From: a candidate division BRC1 bacterium ADurb.Bin183
Lineage (GTDB): Bacteria; Sumerlaeota; Sumerlaeia; MWCT01
Length of the DNA stretch: 64,000 nt
Direction of reading: 5' to 3'
NCBI GenBank assembly: GCA_002070185.1
Contig: MWCT01000014.1
Coordinates: forward strand, 39,087-103,086
Part shown: positions 1 to 8,396 of the stretch, piece after piece
How positions within the stretch are numbered: position 1 is the first letter of the stretch
Layout: every line of letters starts with the position of its first letter
The notes under the pieces: generated by a model
Told to the model about the DNA's origin: nothing
What the model saw: the letters and a program-made list of their open reading frames with translations, nothing else
The model's database searches: none
Made by a program: the position numbers and the translations under genes

Positions 1-40
1 TCTTGGGTATTTTTGATGTTTTTATCAGGAGGGCGTCAGA

Positions 41-1609
41 TTGAAACGTTCCGGGATGCTCAATATCCTTGCGGCGGCGTGCGAGGCGCTGGCAGCGATA
101 GCATTTTTCTGCGCCCTTGCCCTCACTTTGATACTATGGCAGCCGGCAAGACCGGCATGGGGATTTTTAATCCACGTTTTGACGCTTGCGCTCTTTTTGA
201 TGGCGTTTTTGGCGAATGTTTTTTACGGCAAAAAAATGCGTCTGCCTTTCAGCGCGCCGGAAATAATCCTTTTTCTGATATTCATCCATGCCTGTGCAAA
301 TGCGGCGCTCTCGCGGACGCCCTTTCGCGTTCTGGAGATTCTTCCGTTTATTCTCAGCGGGTTTTTTCTTTTTTATGCAAGCGGCGGGATTCTGGCAAAA
401 CGCCATGAGGCGATGATTCCCCTTTTTTATTTATTTCTCGCGGCGTTTATTTTCCTGACATGGCGCGGCGGGCATAAGGATATCTGGATGCCGCAGGGCA
501 GGCGCACCGCTTTTTATCGCGGGGAAAAGATGGCATCGGCGGCGCTGGCGGAAAAACCGCTTCAGGGTTGCGGTCTGGGCTCTTTGCCTCTTTATGCCTT
601 TAAATATCTCCCCATGCCGGATCGTAATCCGCCTGCCTTCCGGAGCAGTTACGGGGTGATACTGGCGGAGTTCGGCTTCATCGGAGCCTTTCTCTGGTGC
701 CTGTTTTTTGCCGTATTATTCTACGCTGTTGTTAATGGTTTGGGGAACATGCCTTCGCCGGCATCAAAGGCATGGTATGTATTTTTTTGGAGCGGCGCCT
801 TTTTGCTATTTTTAATTTTTATGAGCGGCTTTTTCTCGCCGATTCTGTCAACCCCCGCCGGACTTTATATGATATTGCCCCTCTGCGGAATACTTTGGGG
901 CATGACGCGCGGGGATGGCGGCGATGCACGCCAGCCCGCTTCTCACAAATCCCATTCGCGCCGGGCGCGCAAAATATTCGTAATCATTGCAGCGATGCTT
1001 ATTTTAACGCTTCTTGTCTTTCAGGCGATTCCGTTCATCGCATCGAGTCTGATTCATTTCAGAACGACAAACGAATTGGAAAGTCCCGCCTTTGGCAGAA
1101 GAGCGAACTTGGCGGCGCGGCTTTTTCCCTGCCACCCGGAAGTCCACCTTGCCTATGCCAAACACCTTCGCGCCCTGCCCTCTTTGCAAAAAAGTTCAAG
1201 CGCCTATGTCAAGGCGGCATATCTGCGCGCCATTCATTGGAATCCCCACGCAGAATCCATCTACATGGAATATGGTCATTTCCTTGATTTGATAAAAGAA
1301 CAAAAAAGTTTGGCGTCGCTGTTGGAAGCGGGAAAATCCAATTGTCCGGGCAGTGTGGAAATCAGGCTTTTTCTTTTTCGCGCATATATGAATCTGGGCA
1401 AACGCAAAGCGGCGCTCGATGAATTGGACGCCCTTTCCTCTTTTTACCCGGTGGATTATGCCGTCCAGTTTCGCATCGGAAAATATTATGCGGAGGCTGG
1501 GGCGAATAGCGCCTCGCAGGAGGCTTATGCCCTTGCGGAACAAATGCGCGCTTACACTATCGGGGGAAAAACAGCAGGTAAAGATACAAAAGCGGCAGGG
1601 AAAAAATAA
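41..1609 (+). CDS. O-antigen ligase/polymerase-like membrane protein with C-terminal TPR-like tail
   Basis: This 522-residue protein has about nine hydrophobic segments (roughly residues 8-30, 37-60, 72-88, 98-115, 125-140, 213-233, 245-265, 272-287 and 312-332). A long soluble loop at about 141-210 carries a KPLQGCGLGS stretch and a later YGVILAEFGFIGAFLW segment, the pattern of the WaaL/Wzy polymerase loop and the helix after it. Residues from about 350 on are soluble and alpha-helical with TPR-like spacing. By family, such proteins ligate or polymerise surface polysaccharide at the inner membrane; which reaction is not visible. The start is TTG at 41, chosen because AGGAGGG lies just upstream. 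The 3' end overlaps cdsA tail-to-tail by 53 bp. A generic polytopic TPR protein is the alternative. Confidence 0.6.
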   Translation: MKRSGMLNILAAACEALAAIAFFCALALTLILWQPARPAWGFLIHVLTLALFLMAFLANVFYGKKMRLPFSAPEIILFLIFIHACANAALSRTPFRVLEILPFILSGFFLFYASGGILAKRHEAMIPLFYLFLAAFIFLTWRGGHKDIWMPQGRRTAFYRGEKMASAALAEKPLQGCGLGSLPLYAFKYLPMPDRNPPAFRSSYGVILAEFGFIGAFLWCLFFAVLFYAVVNGLGNMPSPASKAWYVFFWSGAFLLFLIFMSGFFSPILSTPAGLYMILPLCGILWGMTRGDGGDARQPASHKSHSRRARKIFVIIAAMLILTLLVFQAIPFIASSLIHFRTTNELESPAFGRRANLAARLFPCHPEVHLAYAKHLRALPSLQKSSSAYVKAAYLRAIHWNPHAESIYMEYGHFLDLIKEQKSLASLLEAGKSNCPGSVEIRLFLFRAYMNLGKRKAALDELDALSSFYPVDYAVQFRIGKYYAEAGANSASQEAYALAEQMRAYTIGGKTAGKDTKAAGKK

Positions 1610-2369
1610 GGCTGTCCATGCGATCCAATATCCCGCCATGACCGTGGAGAATGTTGCCGGAATTCTTAACGCCCGCGTCCCTCTTGTAGCCGCTTTCCAC
1701 AAGGTCGCCAATCTGACCTGTCACGCCGAATAAAACTGCCAGCGAAAAAAGTTCGCCGATTGTGAACAGGGGCGTTTTTATGACGCCCAGAATAAACCAG
1801 CAAAAAAGCGCGCCCAACTGGGCAAACACAAGCCCGCCGATGGAACCCTCGATTGTTTTTTTGGGGCTGAGGCGCGGACAAAGTTTATGCCGCCCTAAAT
1901 TGCATCCAATAATATAAGCGCCGATATCCGTCATGAAATTAATCGCAAAGAGTGTCCCTAAAATAAAATTGCCATTCTTCTGGTTTAATATTGTAATCCC
2001 CAGCGCCATGGGCAGCCCAGCCCAAAGCGCCCCGAAAAGCGTGGCGGAGCCGCCGGCAAGGCTCCCCGCAAAGTCAACCGTCAAAACATAGATTGCCGCT
2101 GTCATGGCAAGTGATAAAATAATAACATGGGGAAAATGCGCCAGATTGGCAAAATAAGCATCCGCCAATAAAGCCGAGGTTGCCAGAAAAAGAAGAGGCT
2201 TATTTGCCTTGACGCCGGCGCGCTCGGCAAGTTTATAATATTCGGAGACTCCGATAATTGCGGATGCGGCAAGGAATAAATACAGAACCCACGCAAGCCA
2301 TGGGACAAAGATGGCAAAAAAAATCACCCCAGCCATAATAAGACCGGTTATCGTTCGGGGAACTGCCAT
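1557..2369 (-). CDS. cdsA: Phosphatidate cytidylyltransferase
   Basis: CdsA makes CDP-diacylglycerol from CTP and phosphatidic acid at the inner membrane, the entry step to phospholipid synthesis. The 270-residue protein has about eight hydrophobic segments. The C-terminal family signature is visible at residues 226-252: S226, K229-R230, then HGG at 244-246 and DRMD at 249-252. The two acidic residues known as metal ligands in the family (here D222 and D249) are present. The conserved KD pair of the signature reads K235-N236, an Asp-to-Asn change. It is the last gene of the rpsB operon, 20 bp after uppS, and its 3' end overlaps the convergent O-antigen-ligase-like gene. Confidence 0.95.
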   Translation of the reverse strand: MAVPRTITGLIMAGVIFFAIFVPWLAWVLYLFLAASAIIGVSEYYKLAERAGVKANKPLLFLATSALLADAYFANLAHFPHVIILSLAMTAAIYVLTVDFAGSLAGGSATLFGALWAGLPMALGITILNQKNGNFILGTLFAINFMTDIGAYIIGCNLGRHKLCPRLSPKKTIEGSIGGLVFAQLGALFCWFILGVIKTPLFTIGELFSLAVLFGVTGQIGDLVESGYKRDAGVKNSGNILHGHGGILDRMDSLIFSLPLLYLYLLFFPR

Positions 2370-2389
2370 AGGACCGATTCACACAATCT

Positions 2390-3133
2390 TTAGGTTTTCC
2401 CAAAGCGCCGTTCGCGCTGCTGGTAATCTAAAATAGCCAAAAGGAAATCGCGTTTCCTAAAATCAGGCCATAAAACTTCCGTAAAATGAAACTCGGCGTA
2501 TGCCGCCTGCCACAAAAGAAAATTGCTAATGCGCCGTTCGCCGCTGGTGCGGATGATAAGATCCGGATCCGGCAGCTCGGGAAGATAAAGCCGCCGGGTA
2601 AAAGCCGCCTCGTCAATATCCTTTGGCTTAAGCCTGCCGGAAACCGTTTCTTCCGCAATCTGCCGCGCGGCGTCCACAATCTCCGCCCTGCCGCCGTAGC
2701 TTAAAGCAAGATTCAGAACCAATCCGGAATTCGCCCCCGTAATGCGTTTTGTTTCTTCGAGTTGCCTGCGGCAATCATCCGGCAGGCGAAAGAGACGCCC
2801 AGATGCCACAAGGCGGATGTTATTTTGCATAAGCTCGGGAATCTCATCTTTAAGAAAACGGCGCAAAAGGGACATAAGGGTGGAAACTTCGGTTTTGGAG
2901 CGAGACCAATTTTCCTCCGAAAAGGCGTATAACGTCAGCGCCTTCATGCCCAATTCGGCGGCGGTTCGGGAGGCGGCGCGGACGGATTCGATTCCGGCTC
3001 GGTGCCCCTGTGTGCGGCTTCTTAAACCATGCCGGCGCGCCCAGCGTCCATTGCCGTCCATGATGATTGCCACATGCTGCGGCAGCCGGTCAAAGTCTAT
3101 CTTTTTCAGAAGTTCCTGTTCGGGTGAACCCAT
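2390..3133 (-). CDS. uppS: Undecaprenyl (isoprenyl) diphosphate synthase
   Basis: This cis-prenyltransferase condenses isopentenyl diphosphate onto farnesyl diphosphate to build the C55 lipid carrier for peptidoglycan and surface glycans. The 247-residue length is normal. The N-terminal MDGNGRWA motif contains the catalytic Asp (D26), followed by the GHRAG segment. SEENWSR in the middle and RTSGE...SNFLLWQ near residue 195-210 are the other family motifs. It sits between frr and cdsA, the usual order. No clear ribosome binding site precedes the ATG at 3133, so it may be translated by coupling. Confidence 0.96.
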   Translation of the reverse strand: MGSPEQELLKKIDFDRLPQHVAIIMDGNGRWARRHGLRSRTQGHRAGIESVRAASRTAAELGMKALTLYAFSEENWSRSKTEVSTLMSLLRRFLKDEIPELMQNNIRLVASGRLFRLPDDCRRQLEETKRITGANSGLVLNLALSYGGRAEIVDAARQIAEETVSGRLKPKDIDEAAFTRRLYLPELPDPDLIIRTSGERRISNFLLWQAAYAEFHFTEVLWPDFRKRDFLLAILDYQQRERRFGKT

Positions 3134-3201
3134 AAAGCATTAGACATTCGATTGATGCTCTAATCCGCCTGAGGCGAATGATTTATCCGAAAATCATGAA
3201 A

Positions 3202-3759
3202 TCAGACTTTCATAATCTCGTTTTCTTTTTCGACAAGAAGGCTGTCCACTTTGGCAATATACTTATCTGTCATTTCCTGAATTTTTTCAATATCTTTATG
3301 CATCTCATCCTCGCCGATTTGGCGCTCTTTTTCAAGATTTTTAATCTCGTCTTTATGTTTGCGGCGGGAGTTGCGGATAGCCACGCGCGCGGATTCCGAC
3401 ATCTGCTTGGCGAGTTTGACATATTCCTTGCGGCGCTCTTCGGTGAGCGCGGGAATGATGATGCGCACTACGCGCCCGTCATTGGTGGGCGTGAACCCCA
3501 AATTGGCGGCAAGAATGGCTTTTTCTATAGGGGAGATGGTGGATTTGTCCCACGGTTGAATAACAATCGTTTTGGGATCTGGGATGCTGATGGACGCCAC
3601 TTGTTTGATGGGAACTTTGCTTCCATAAGCATCAACGACAATCGTATCAAGAACAGCGGGCGTGGCGCGCCCTGTGCGGATGGTGGAAAACTCTTTTTCC
3701 AGCGCCCCCAGAGCGGTCTTCATTTCCTCTTCAGTCTTGCGATAAAGTTCTTTTAACAT
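3202..3759 (-). CDS. frr: Ribosome recycling factor
   Basis: RRF works with EF-G to split post-termination ribosomes. The 185-residue length equals that of the E. coli protein. Family features are the N-terminal helix, the hinge-flanking FSTIRTGRATPAVLD segment, the domain II stretch around KTIVIQPWDKS, and a C-terminal helical arm with RRKHKDEIK and ending in a Lys/Glu-rich helix. The start is supported by AAGGAGAAGG upstream. It lies between pyrH and uppS in the translation operon; the 68-bp gap to uppS has small inverted repeats but no convincing terminator. Confidence 0.97.
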   Translation of the reverse strand: MLKELYRKTEEEMKTALGALEKEFSTIRTGRATPAVLDTIVVDAYGSKVPIKQVASISIPDPKTIVIQPWDKSTISPIEKAILAANLGFTPTNDGRVVRIIIPALTEERRKEYVKLAKQMSESARVAIRNSRRKHKDEIKNLEKERQIGEDEMHKDIEKIQEMTDKYIAKVDSLLVEKENEIMKV

Positions 3760-3848
3760 AAACCCTTCTCCTTTTCGCCTGAATTATGTTCTTGCGCGTT
3801 GTTCGTCTTTTACCTTGAAGGATGCCTCTTTCTTTAGTCAATACCAAA

Positions 3849-4571
3849 CTACTCGCCGTGGACCAGTGTTCCAACCTCCTCGCCCATGACAACGCGGCGG
3901 AGGCTGTCCCTTTTTGTGGCGTCATAAACGATAATAGGCATGTTATTGTCGCGGCACATGGCAAAAGCGGCGGTGTCCATCACCTGAAGATTTCTTTTCA
4001 GAACTTCGCTGTATGTGATAGATTTAAAAAACTGGGCTTCCGGGTCTTTTTGCGGATCTGTGGAAAAAACACCCCGCACCTTTGTTCCCTTGAGCAGAAC
4101 ATCCGCCTCAATCTCGTTTGCGCGGAGCGCGGCAGCCGTGTCTGTTGTGAAAAAAGGACTGCCCGTACCGCAGGCAAAAACAACCACGCGTCCGGCTTTA
4201 AGATGCTCCAGCGCTTTGCGGCGGATGAACGGCTCGGCTATATTGGGGGAGGGGATGGCGGAAAGGATGCGGATGTGCATCCCCTTTTTTTCAAAGGCAT
4301 CCTGCAACATCAAAGCGTTCAGGAGCGTTGCCAGCATTCCGATGTTATCCGCAGTGGTGCGATCCATATGAGCGGCAAAAGGGGCGCCGCCGCGGAAGAT
4401 GTTGCCGCCTCCCACGACCAGCGCCACCTGAACACCTAATTGATTAACTTCCAGTATCTGATCGCCGAACTCGTTGATGGCAACCTCGTCAAATCCAAAG
4501 TCGTGACCGCCTTTCATGAGCTCTCCGCTCAATTTCAAAAGGACCCGGCGATACTTTGGTTTTCCGGTCAT
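3849..4571 (-). CDS. pyrH: Uridylate kinase
   Basis: PyrH phosphorylates UMP to UDP in pyrimidine nucleotide synthesis; the bacterial enzyme is a hexamer of the amino-acid-kinase fold. The 240 residues match the family. Visible motifs are RVLLKLSGE at the N terminus, VGGGNIFRG for the phosphate-binding glycine loop, the MLATLLNALMLQDA helix, and the TDTAAALRANEI segment of the UMP-binding region. AGGAGGG lies upstream of the ATG. The gene is the third in rpsB-tsf-pyrH-frr, a conserved order. Confidence 0.97.
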   Translation of the reverse strand: MTGKPKYRRVLLKLSGELMKGGHDFGFDEVAINEFGDQILEVNQLGVQVALVVGGGNIFRGGAPFAAHMDRTTADNIGMLATLLNALMLQDAFEKKGMHIRILSAIPSPNIAEPFIRRKALEHLKAGRVVVFACGTGSPFFTTDTAAALRANEIEADVLLKGTKVRGVFSTDPQKDPEAQFFKSITYSEVLKRNLQVMDTAAFAMCRDNNMPIIVYDATKRDSLRRVVMGEEVGTLVHGE

Positions 4572-4636
4572 TTTTTGCCCTCCTGGTTTCAGCGATGTTG
4601 CGCCGCCCCATTATTATGACCGCGCGTGTTAACGGA

Positions 4637-5233
4637 TTACTCTTCGCCGACCACGAAACGGGCAAAACGCCGAAGCACCATATTCTCGCCCGTTTTGGCG
4701 ATCTTTTCCTTGATTAAATCCCCCACCTTTATGTCGGGGTCTTTGACAAATGGCTGGTCAAGGCAGCAGGATTCCTCGTAAAATTTGGCGATGCGCCCTT
4801 CTACGATTTTCTCAATGACCCTCTCCGGTTTGCCTTCGTTGCGAGCCTGATTGGCAAAAATCTCCTTTTCGCGCTCCAAAACATCCGCGGGGATTTCCTC
4901 GCGAGTGACAAAGCGGGGAGCCGCCGCGGCAATGTGCATGGCGATATCCTTGCACAATTGCTGAAACTCTTCATTGCGGGCGACAAAGTCCGTCTCGCAA
5001 TTCATCTCAATCATCACGCCGAGTTTTCCCGGCGGATGGATGTAGCAGAAGATAAGACCTTCGCGCGCCGTGCGGAGCGCCTTCTTATCCGCTTTTGCCT
5101 TGCCCTGCTCGCGGAGCAGTTTAACTGCTTTTTCCAAATCGCCGCCGGTTTCCACCAGCGCGTTTTTACAATCTAAAATCCCGGCGCCTGTTTTGGCGCG
5201 CAGCTCTTTGACCTGTTCCATCGAAACTACCAT
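4637..5233 (-). CDS. tsf: Translation elongation factor Ts
   Basis: EF-Ts is the nucleotide exchange factor for EF-Tu. The N-terminal UBA-like domain carries VKELRAKTGAGILDCK and the core has the EMNCETDFVAR signature. At 198 residues this is the short form known from Thermus and others, lacking part of the coiled-coil dimerisation region of the longer E. coli protein. GGAGATATTTCG precedes the ATG. An in-frame ATG four codons downstream is a possible alternative start. It follows rpsB after about 80 bp, as in most bacteria. Confidence 0.96.
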   Translation of the reverse strand: MVVSMEQVKELRAKTGAGILDCKNALVETGGDLEKAVKLLREQGKAKADKKALRTAREGLIFCYIHPPGKLGVMIEMNCETDFVARNEEFQQLCKDIAMHIAAAAPRFVTREEIPADVLEREKEIFANQARNEGKPERVIEKIVEGRIAKFYEESCCLDQPFVKDPDIKVGDLIKEKIAKTGENMVLRRFARFVVGEE

Positions 5234-5312
5234 CGAAATATCTCCTTTTTGAGTTTGTTTAAGGGAATGATGAACGCAGATTATTTTGATAATAACCGCA
5301 TCCTAACTGTCA

Positions 5313-6206
5313 TTAATTGCCCGCGTCTTCAGAATCTGCGGCAACCGGCTCAGCCTGCGCTTCATCAGCAGGGGCATCCGCTGGGACGCTCTCCGCCGGA
5401 GGAACGGGTTGAGCCGCAGTTTTTGCATCAGGCGGAAGAGGAATGCCCAGCGTTGCGGCGATTTCCGGTGTGATGCCCTCGGCGTTCACCCCAGAGATTG
5501 CCTGATGTTCCATCAATCCCTCGATGCAAGAAAGTTTAATCTGGTCTGCCATAAGCTTTATAGCGCGGATGGCGTCGTCATTTCCGGGGATAACATAATC
5601 AATCGGGTCGGGGTCGCAGTTGGTATCCACAACGGCAACGACGGGAATGTTAAGTTTTTTGGCTTCGCGAACGGCGATCTCCTCCTTGTGCGGATCCACA
5701 ATAAAGAGGATGCCGGGGATATCTGTCATGCTCTTAACGCCGGCAAGGTTTTTGGACAAAGATTCTCTTTCGCTATCCAAACGGCTGATTTCCTTTTTTG
5801 TGTAACGCTTGATGGTATCGTCCTCAATCATCCTTTCCAACTCGATAAGGCGGTTGATACTTTTTTTGACCGTTGAAAAATTGGTCATCATGCCGCCCAG
5901 CCAGCGGTTGTTGACATAATACATGCCGCATTCTTTGGCGGCTTGTTCGATGGATTCGCGCGCTTGTTTTTTGGTTCCGACAAAAAGGACTTTTTTGCCT
6001 TTGGCAACGTTTTCGCGGACGAACTTCATCGCCTCGCGCAGGAGCCGCAGCGTCTTTTTTAGGTCAATAATGTAGATGCCGTTGCGCTCTGTGAAAATGT
6101 AGCGCGCCATCTTAGGGTTCCACCGGCGGCTTTGATGTCCGAAATGGACACCCGCCTCCAGCAGCTGCTTCATAGTCACCGACTCAGTCATCGTCTTTTC
6201 TTCCAT
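5313..6206 (-). CDS. rpsB: 30S ribosomal protein S2
   Basis: S2 is an essential late-assembling 30S subunit protein. Family motifs are visible near the N terminus ([30 protein letters not shown]) and later ([38 protein letters not shown]). I place the start at the ATG at 6206, giving 297 residues, because GGAGGA lies about ten bases upstream. The frame is open further upstream but that part does not resemble S2. The last 40 or so residues are an Ala/Pro/Glu-rich tail absent from short S2 proteins. It heads the rpsB-tsf-pyrH-frr-uppS-cdsA operon; a small GC hairpin (6284-6298) lies in its leader. Confidence 0.96.
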   Translation of the reverse strand: MEEKTMTESVTMKQLLEAGVHFGHQSRRWNPKMARYIFTERNGIYIIDLKKTLRLLREAMKFVRENVAKGKKVLFVGTKKQARESIEQAAKECGMYYVNNRWLGGMMTNFSTVKKSINRLIELERMIEDDTIKRYTKKEISRLDSERESLSKNLAGVKSMTDIPGILFIVDPHKEEIAVREAKKLNIPVVAVVDTNCDPDPIDYVIPGNDDAIRAIKLMADQIKLSCIEGLMEHQAISGVNAEGITPEIAATLGIPLPPDAKTAAQPVPPAESVPADAPADEAQAEPVAADSEDAGN

Positions 6207-6428
6207 TTTGGTTCTTCCTCCGTCGCCTTCTTGCGGCGCGGCAACCCGCGCGCGGCTAAAAAAGCCCCATGCGGACACCACCGCGCCGTCCAGCGGCGTG
6301 TGATTTAATAAAATTTTGCCTTTCTGGGGTTAATCCCAAAGAAAAAGCGAAAGGTAATTATCAACCCCTAAAACCCCGCGCAAGGAAAATTTTATGAATA
6401 AAAGAATTAAAAAAAATTATCAAAGCGT

Positions 6429-6895
6429 CTATTTTTTGCGCCGCATGACAATAATATATTCTTGCGTCATCGTATTATCATGGGCGCCGATTACATTTGA
6501 AGGACTGTTTTTTGATGGCATGCGCTTATTTGGAATTGAACGAATAAACGTATTTATGTAATCAAAACCATTGTTTTCAAAAAAGTCTTTTACGGCAATG
6601 TCAGTAGGCAAAACAATACCCTTTACCTTTCTATTCCCAACCACATAACAAGCATAACCATTTTTTCTAACAACTTTTGCAACATTTGAAATAGAGCCTA
6701 ATAAATCCGCATAAAAAGACGTGACCTCTCTTGCTCTTTTTTCATCGGATTTTCTTATTTCATCAATAGCTTTTTGCAATAATTTGCTTGGAAAAGAAGA
6801 AATTTCTTTTATTGTTTTTCCGCCCATTAACTTGCGGTCTATTCTGTCCGGTTCTTCAAGCTCAAGCCAAGCGGCAGATAAACGGGAATATTGCC
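6429..6895 (-). pseudogene. C-terminal remnant of a DNA methyltransferase cut by the IS3 element
   Basis: The minus strand encodes about 155 residues beginning QYSRLSAAWLEL and continuing through LMGGK, a long helix, YACYVVGNRKVKG, then IPNKRMPSKNSPSN and a C-terminal TQEYIIVMRRKK. As I recall this family, these are the later parts of an N4/N6 amino-type DNA methyltransferase whose catalytic TSPPYGDS motif lies just before G(Q)YSRLS. The remaining frame fuses directly into the IS left end at 6896. The codon broken by the junction keeps GG at its last two positions, consistent with the missing glycine. The N-terminal half with the SAM-binding and catalytic motifs is absent, so the remnant should be inactive. 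No restriction gene is adjacent. Confidence 0.75.
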
Positions 6896-6976
6896 TGAAA
6901 TGCTCCCCAAAAACTGGACAACGGGTTAAGGTGGATAATATGATCCTTAACAGTGTTTTGGGAAGGAGCAAAAATC

Positions 6977-7264
6977 ATGAAAGATCGTCGTCGTTTTAGC
7001 GCGGAATTCAAATCGAAAGTGGCGATAGAAGCCTTGCGCGAGCAGAAAACCATCGCCGAGATCGCCAGCGAATTCGAAGTGCATCCCAACCAGGTGTCGA
7101 GCTGGAAAAAGCAGGCACTGGAGCAACTGGGTGAAGCCTTCAAACATAAATCTGCCCGTGAGCAGAAGCAGAGCATCGCCCTGACAGACCGACTCTATCG
7201 CCAGATAGGACAACTTCAGGTCGAGGTTGACTGGTTAAAAAAAAAGACTGGACTGTCCGATTGA
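6977..7264 (+). CDS. IS3-family transposase OrfA (HTH protein)
   Basis: This 95-residue protein has the Tnp_1-type helix-turn-helix: [12 protein letters not shown], then [15 protein letters not shown] and [16 protein letters not shown]-terminal leucine-zipper-like helix ends in [11 protein letters not shown]. By family it binds the terminal repeats and joins OrfB through frameshifting. The ATG at 6977 is chosen over an upstream in-frame start because GGAAGGAG lies just before it. The frame ends at 7264, shortly after a run of nine A residues at 7237-7245. Confidence 0.92.
   Translation: MKDRRRFSAEFKSKVAIEALREQKTIAEIASEFEVHPNQVSSWKKQALEQLGEAFKHKSAREQKQSIALTDRLYRQIGQLQVEVDWLKKKTGLSD
7237..7245 (+). 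other. A9 slippery tract at the orfA/orfB junction
   Basis: Nine consecutive A residues occur where IS3 elements normally shift frame. The orfB frame is open from 7239 and reads [14 protein letters not shown] into the annotated orfB start. It is offset +1 from orfA, not -1 as usual for IS3. Removing one A would join both frames into a single transposase, so slippage on the tract or a homopolymer indel is likely. Confidence 0.6.
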
Positions 7265-7277
7265 GGAGCTTCGCGCC

Positions 7278-8291
7278 ATGATCGAACCGGAAAACAAGGA
7301 CCTGTCTGTGGGGCGTCAGTGCGATCTTCTGGGGCTTTCCCGCGCCAGTTATTACTACAAACCGGTCAGGGACGAGTTGAAAGATAACCCCCTCAGGCGA
7401 CTGATCGACGAAATATACACGAAGTATCCTTTCTACGGCGTGCGCCGGATGACAGAGGCGCTGAAAAGGGATCATGGACTGTCTATCAACAAAAAGAAGA
7501 TTCGGCGGCTCATGCGGGAGATGGGCATCCATGCTATTTATCCGAAGCCGAAAACCAGTCGGCGTGGCGCGACTCACAAGATTTATCCCTATCTATTGAG
7601 AGAGGTGAAAATCGAGCGACCAAATCAGGTCTGGTGCACGGATATCACCTACATCCGGCTAAGCCATGGCTTTTGTTATCTCGTGGCTGTAATGGACTGG
7701 CACAGCCGTTATGTTTTGTCGTGGCGGCTATCGAACACAATGAATGAGTCTTTCTGCGTGGAGGCTTTGAAAGATGCCCTGGAGGATTATGGAAGGCCGG
7801 AAATATTCAATACCGACCAAGGCTCGCAATTCACGGGCGAAGCGTTTACGGGGATACTGCTGGAGAAAGGCGTCAAGAGCAGCATGGACGGACAGGGTTG
7901 CTACTTTGACAACATTTTTGTGGAGCGGCTCTGGCGCAGCGTGAAACAGGAATGCGTGTATCTTCACGATTATGAAAGTGTATCGGACCTGAGAAAGGGA
8001 CTGGAGGTATATTTCCTGTTTTACAATGAGAAGCGACCGCATCAGGGGTTGGGGAACGTATATCCGGTGGAAAAATATTTTTGCACGATAAAGGAGGAAA
8101 AGTGTTGCCAGCCGGGAGAGTTGGCAAGTAGAGTTATGGTTGATGTTTGGGAAGGAATGGCAATGGGCGATTCTGCATTGTCAGAAGGACGAATTGCTTT
8201 ACCACCTATGACTGACAGTGGGGCTTTGCCCCCCAGTTCCCCCCAACATCCCCTTGGTGTTCCACCTTATTTTGCACTCGGTTTGGCCTAA
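7278..8291 (+). CDS. IS3-family transposase OrfB (DDE integrase core)
   Basis: The protein has an N-terminal HTH_21-like part (DLSVGRQCDLLGLSRASYYY, with YGVRRMTEAL) and an rve integrase core. The catalytic triad is visible as D122 in WCTDITY, D180 in NTDQGSQF and E216 in FVERLWRS, giving a 35-residue spacing between the last two. The normal end comes near NEKRPHQGLG; another 75 or so residues run to the IS right end and look like read-through of terminal DNA. An independent start at the ATG at 7278 is possible, but fusion to OrfA is expected to make the active enzyme. Confidence 0.9.
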   Translation: MIEPENKDLSVGRQCDLLGLSRASYYYKPVRDELKDNPLRRLIDEIYTKYPFYGVRRMTEALKRDHGLSINKKKIRRLMREMGIHAIYPKPKTSRRGATHKIYPYLLREVKIERPNQVWCTDITYIRLSHGFCYLVAVMDWHSRYVLSWRLSNTMNESFCVEALKDALEDYGRPEIFNTDQGSQFTGEAFTGILLEKGVKSSMDGQGCYFDNIFVERLWRSVKQECVYLHDYESVSDLRKGLEVYFLFYNEKRPHQGLGNVYPVEKYFCTIKEEKCCQPGELASRVMVDVWEGMAMGDSALSEGRIALPPMTDSGALPPSSPQHPLGVPPYFALGLA

Positions 8292-8396
8292 CCAATGGGG
8301 AGCAGATCAGTTCTTTAAAATCAAAAAAAATCTGGTTGAACATCTTTTTTCTCAATTAATAGTTCTATTCACCATTAGATGACGGAGGAAGAGACC

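Larger units (their letters stand above)
6896..8309 (+). mobile_element. IS3-family insertion sequence, about 1.4 kb
   Basis: The element carries two consecutive reading frames in different phases, orfA (helix-turn-helix) and orfB (DDE integrase-type transposase), the standard IS3 arrangement. The ends form imperfect inverted repeats: left TGAAATGCTCCCC (6896-6908) against TGATCTGCTCCCC read from the right end (8309 backwards), 11 of 13 matching. A further AAGGTGG block occurs inside each end at a slightly different offset. No 3-4 bp target duplication is visible (GCC before, GTT after), so the flanks have probably been rearranged since insertion. The left end truncates a DNA methyltransferase; malQ begins less than 100 bp past the right end. 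Confidence 0.88.

Noticed and set aside
196..406. Minus-strand and second-frame open frames inside the O-antigen-ligase-like gene and other long genes
   Set aside because: They lack ribosome binding sites and family features and mirror the codon bias of the real gene on the other strand.
6893..8312. Target-site duplication around the IS
   Set aside because: The three bases on each side (GCC and GTT) do not match, and shifting the boundary by a few bases gives no duplication either.
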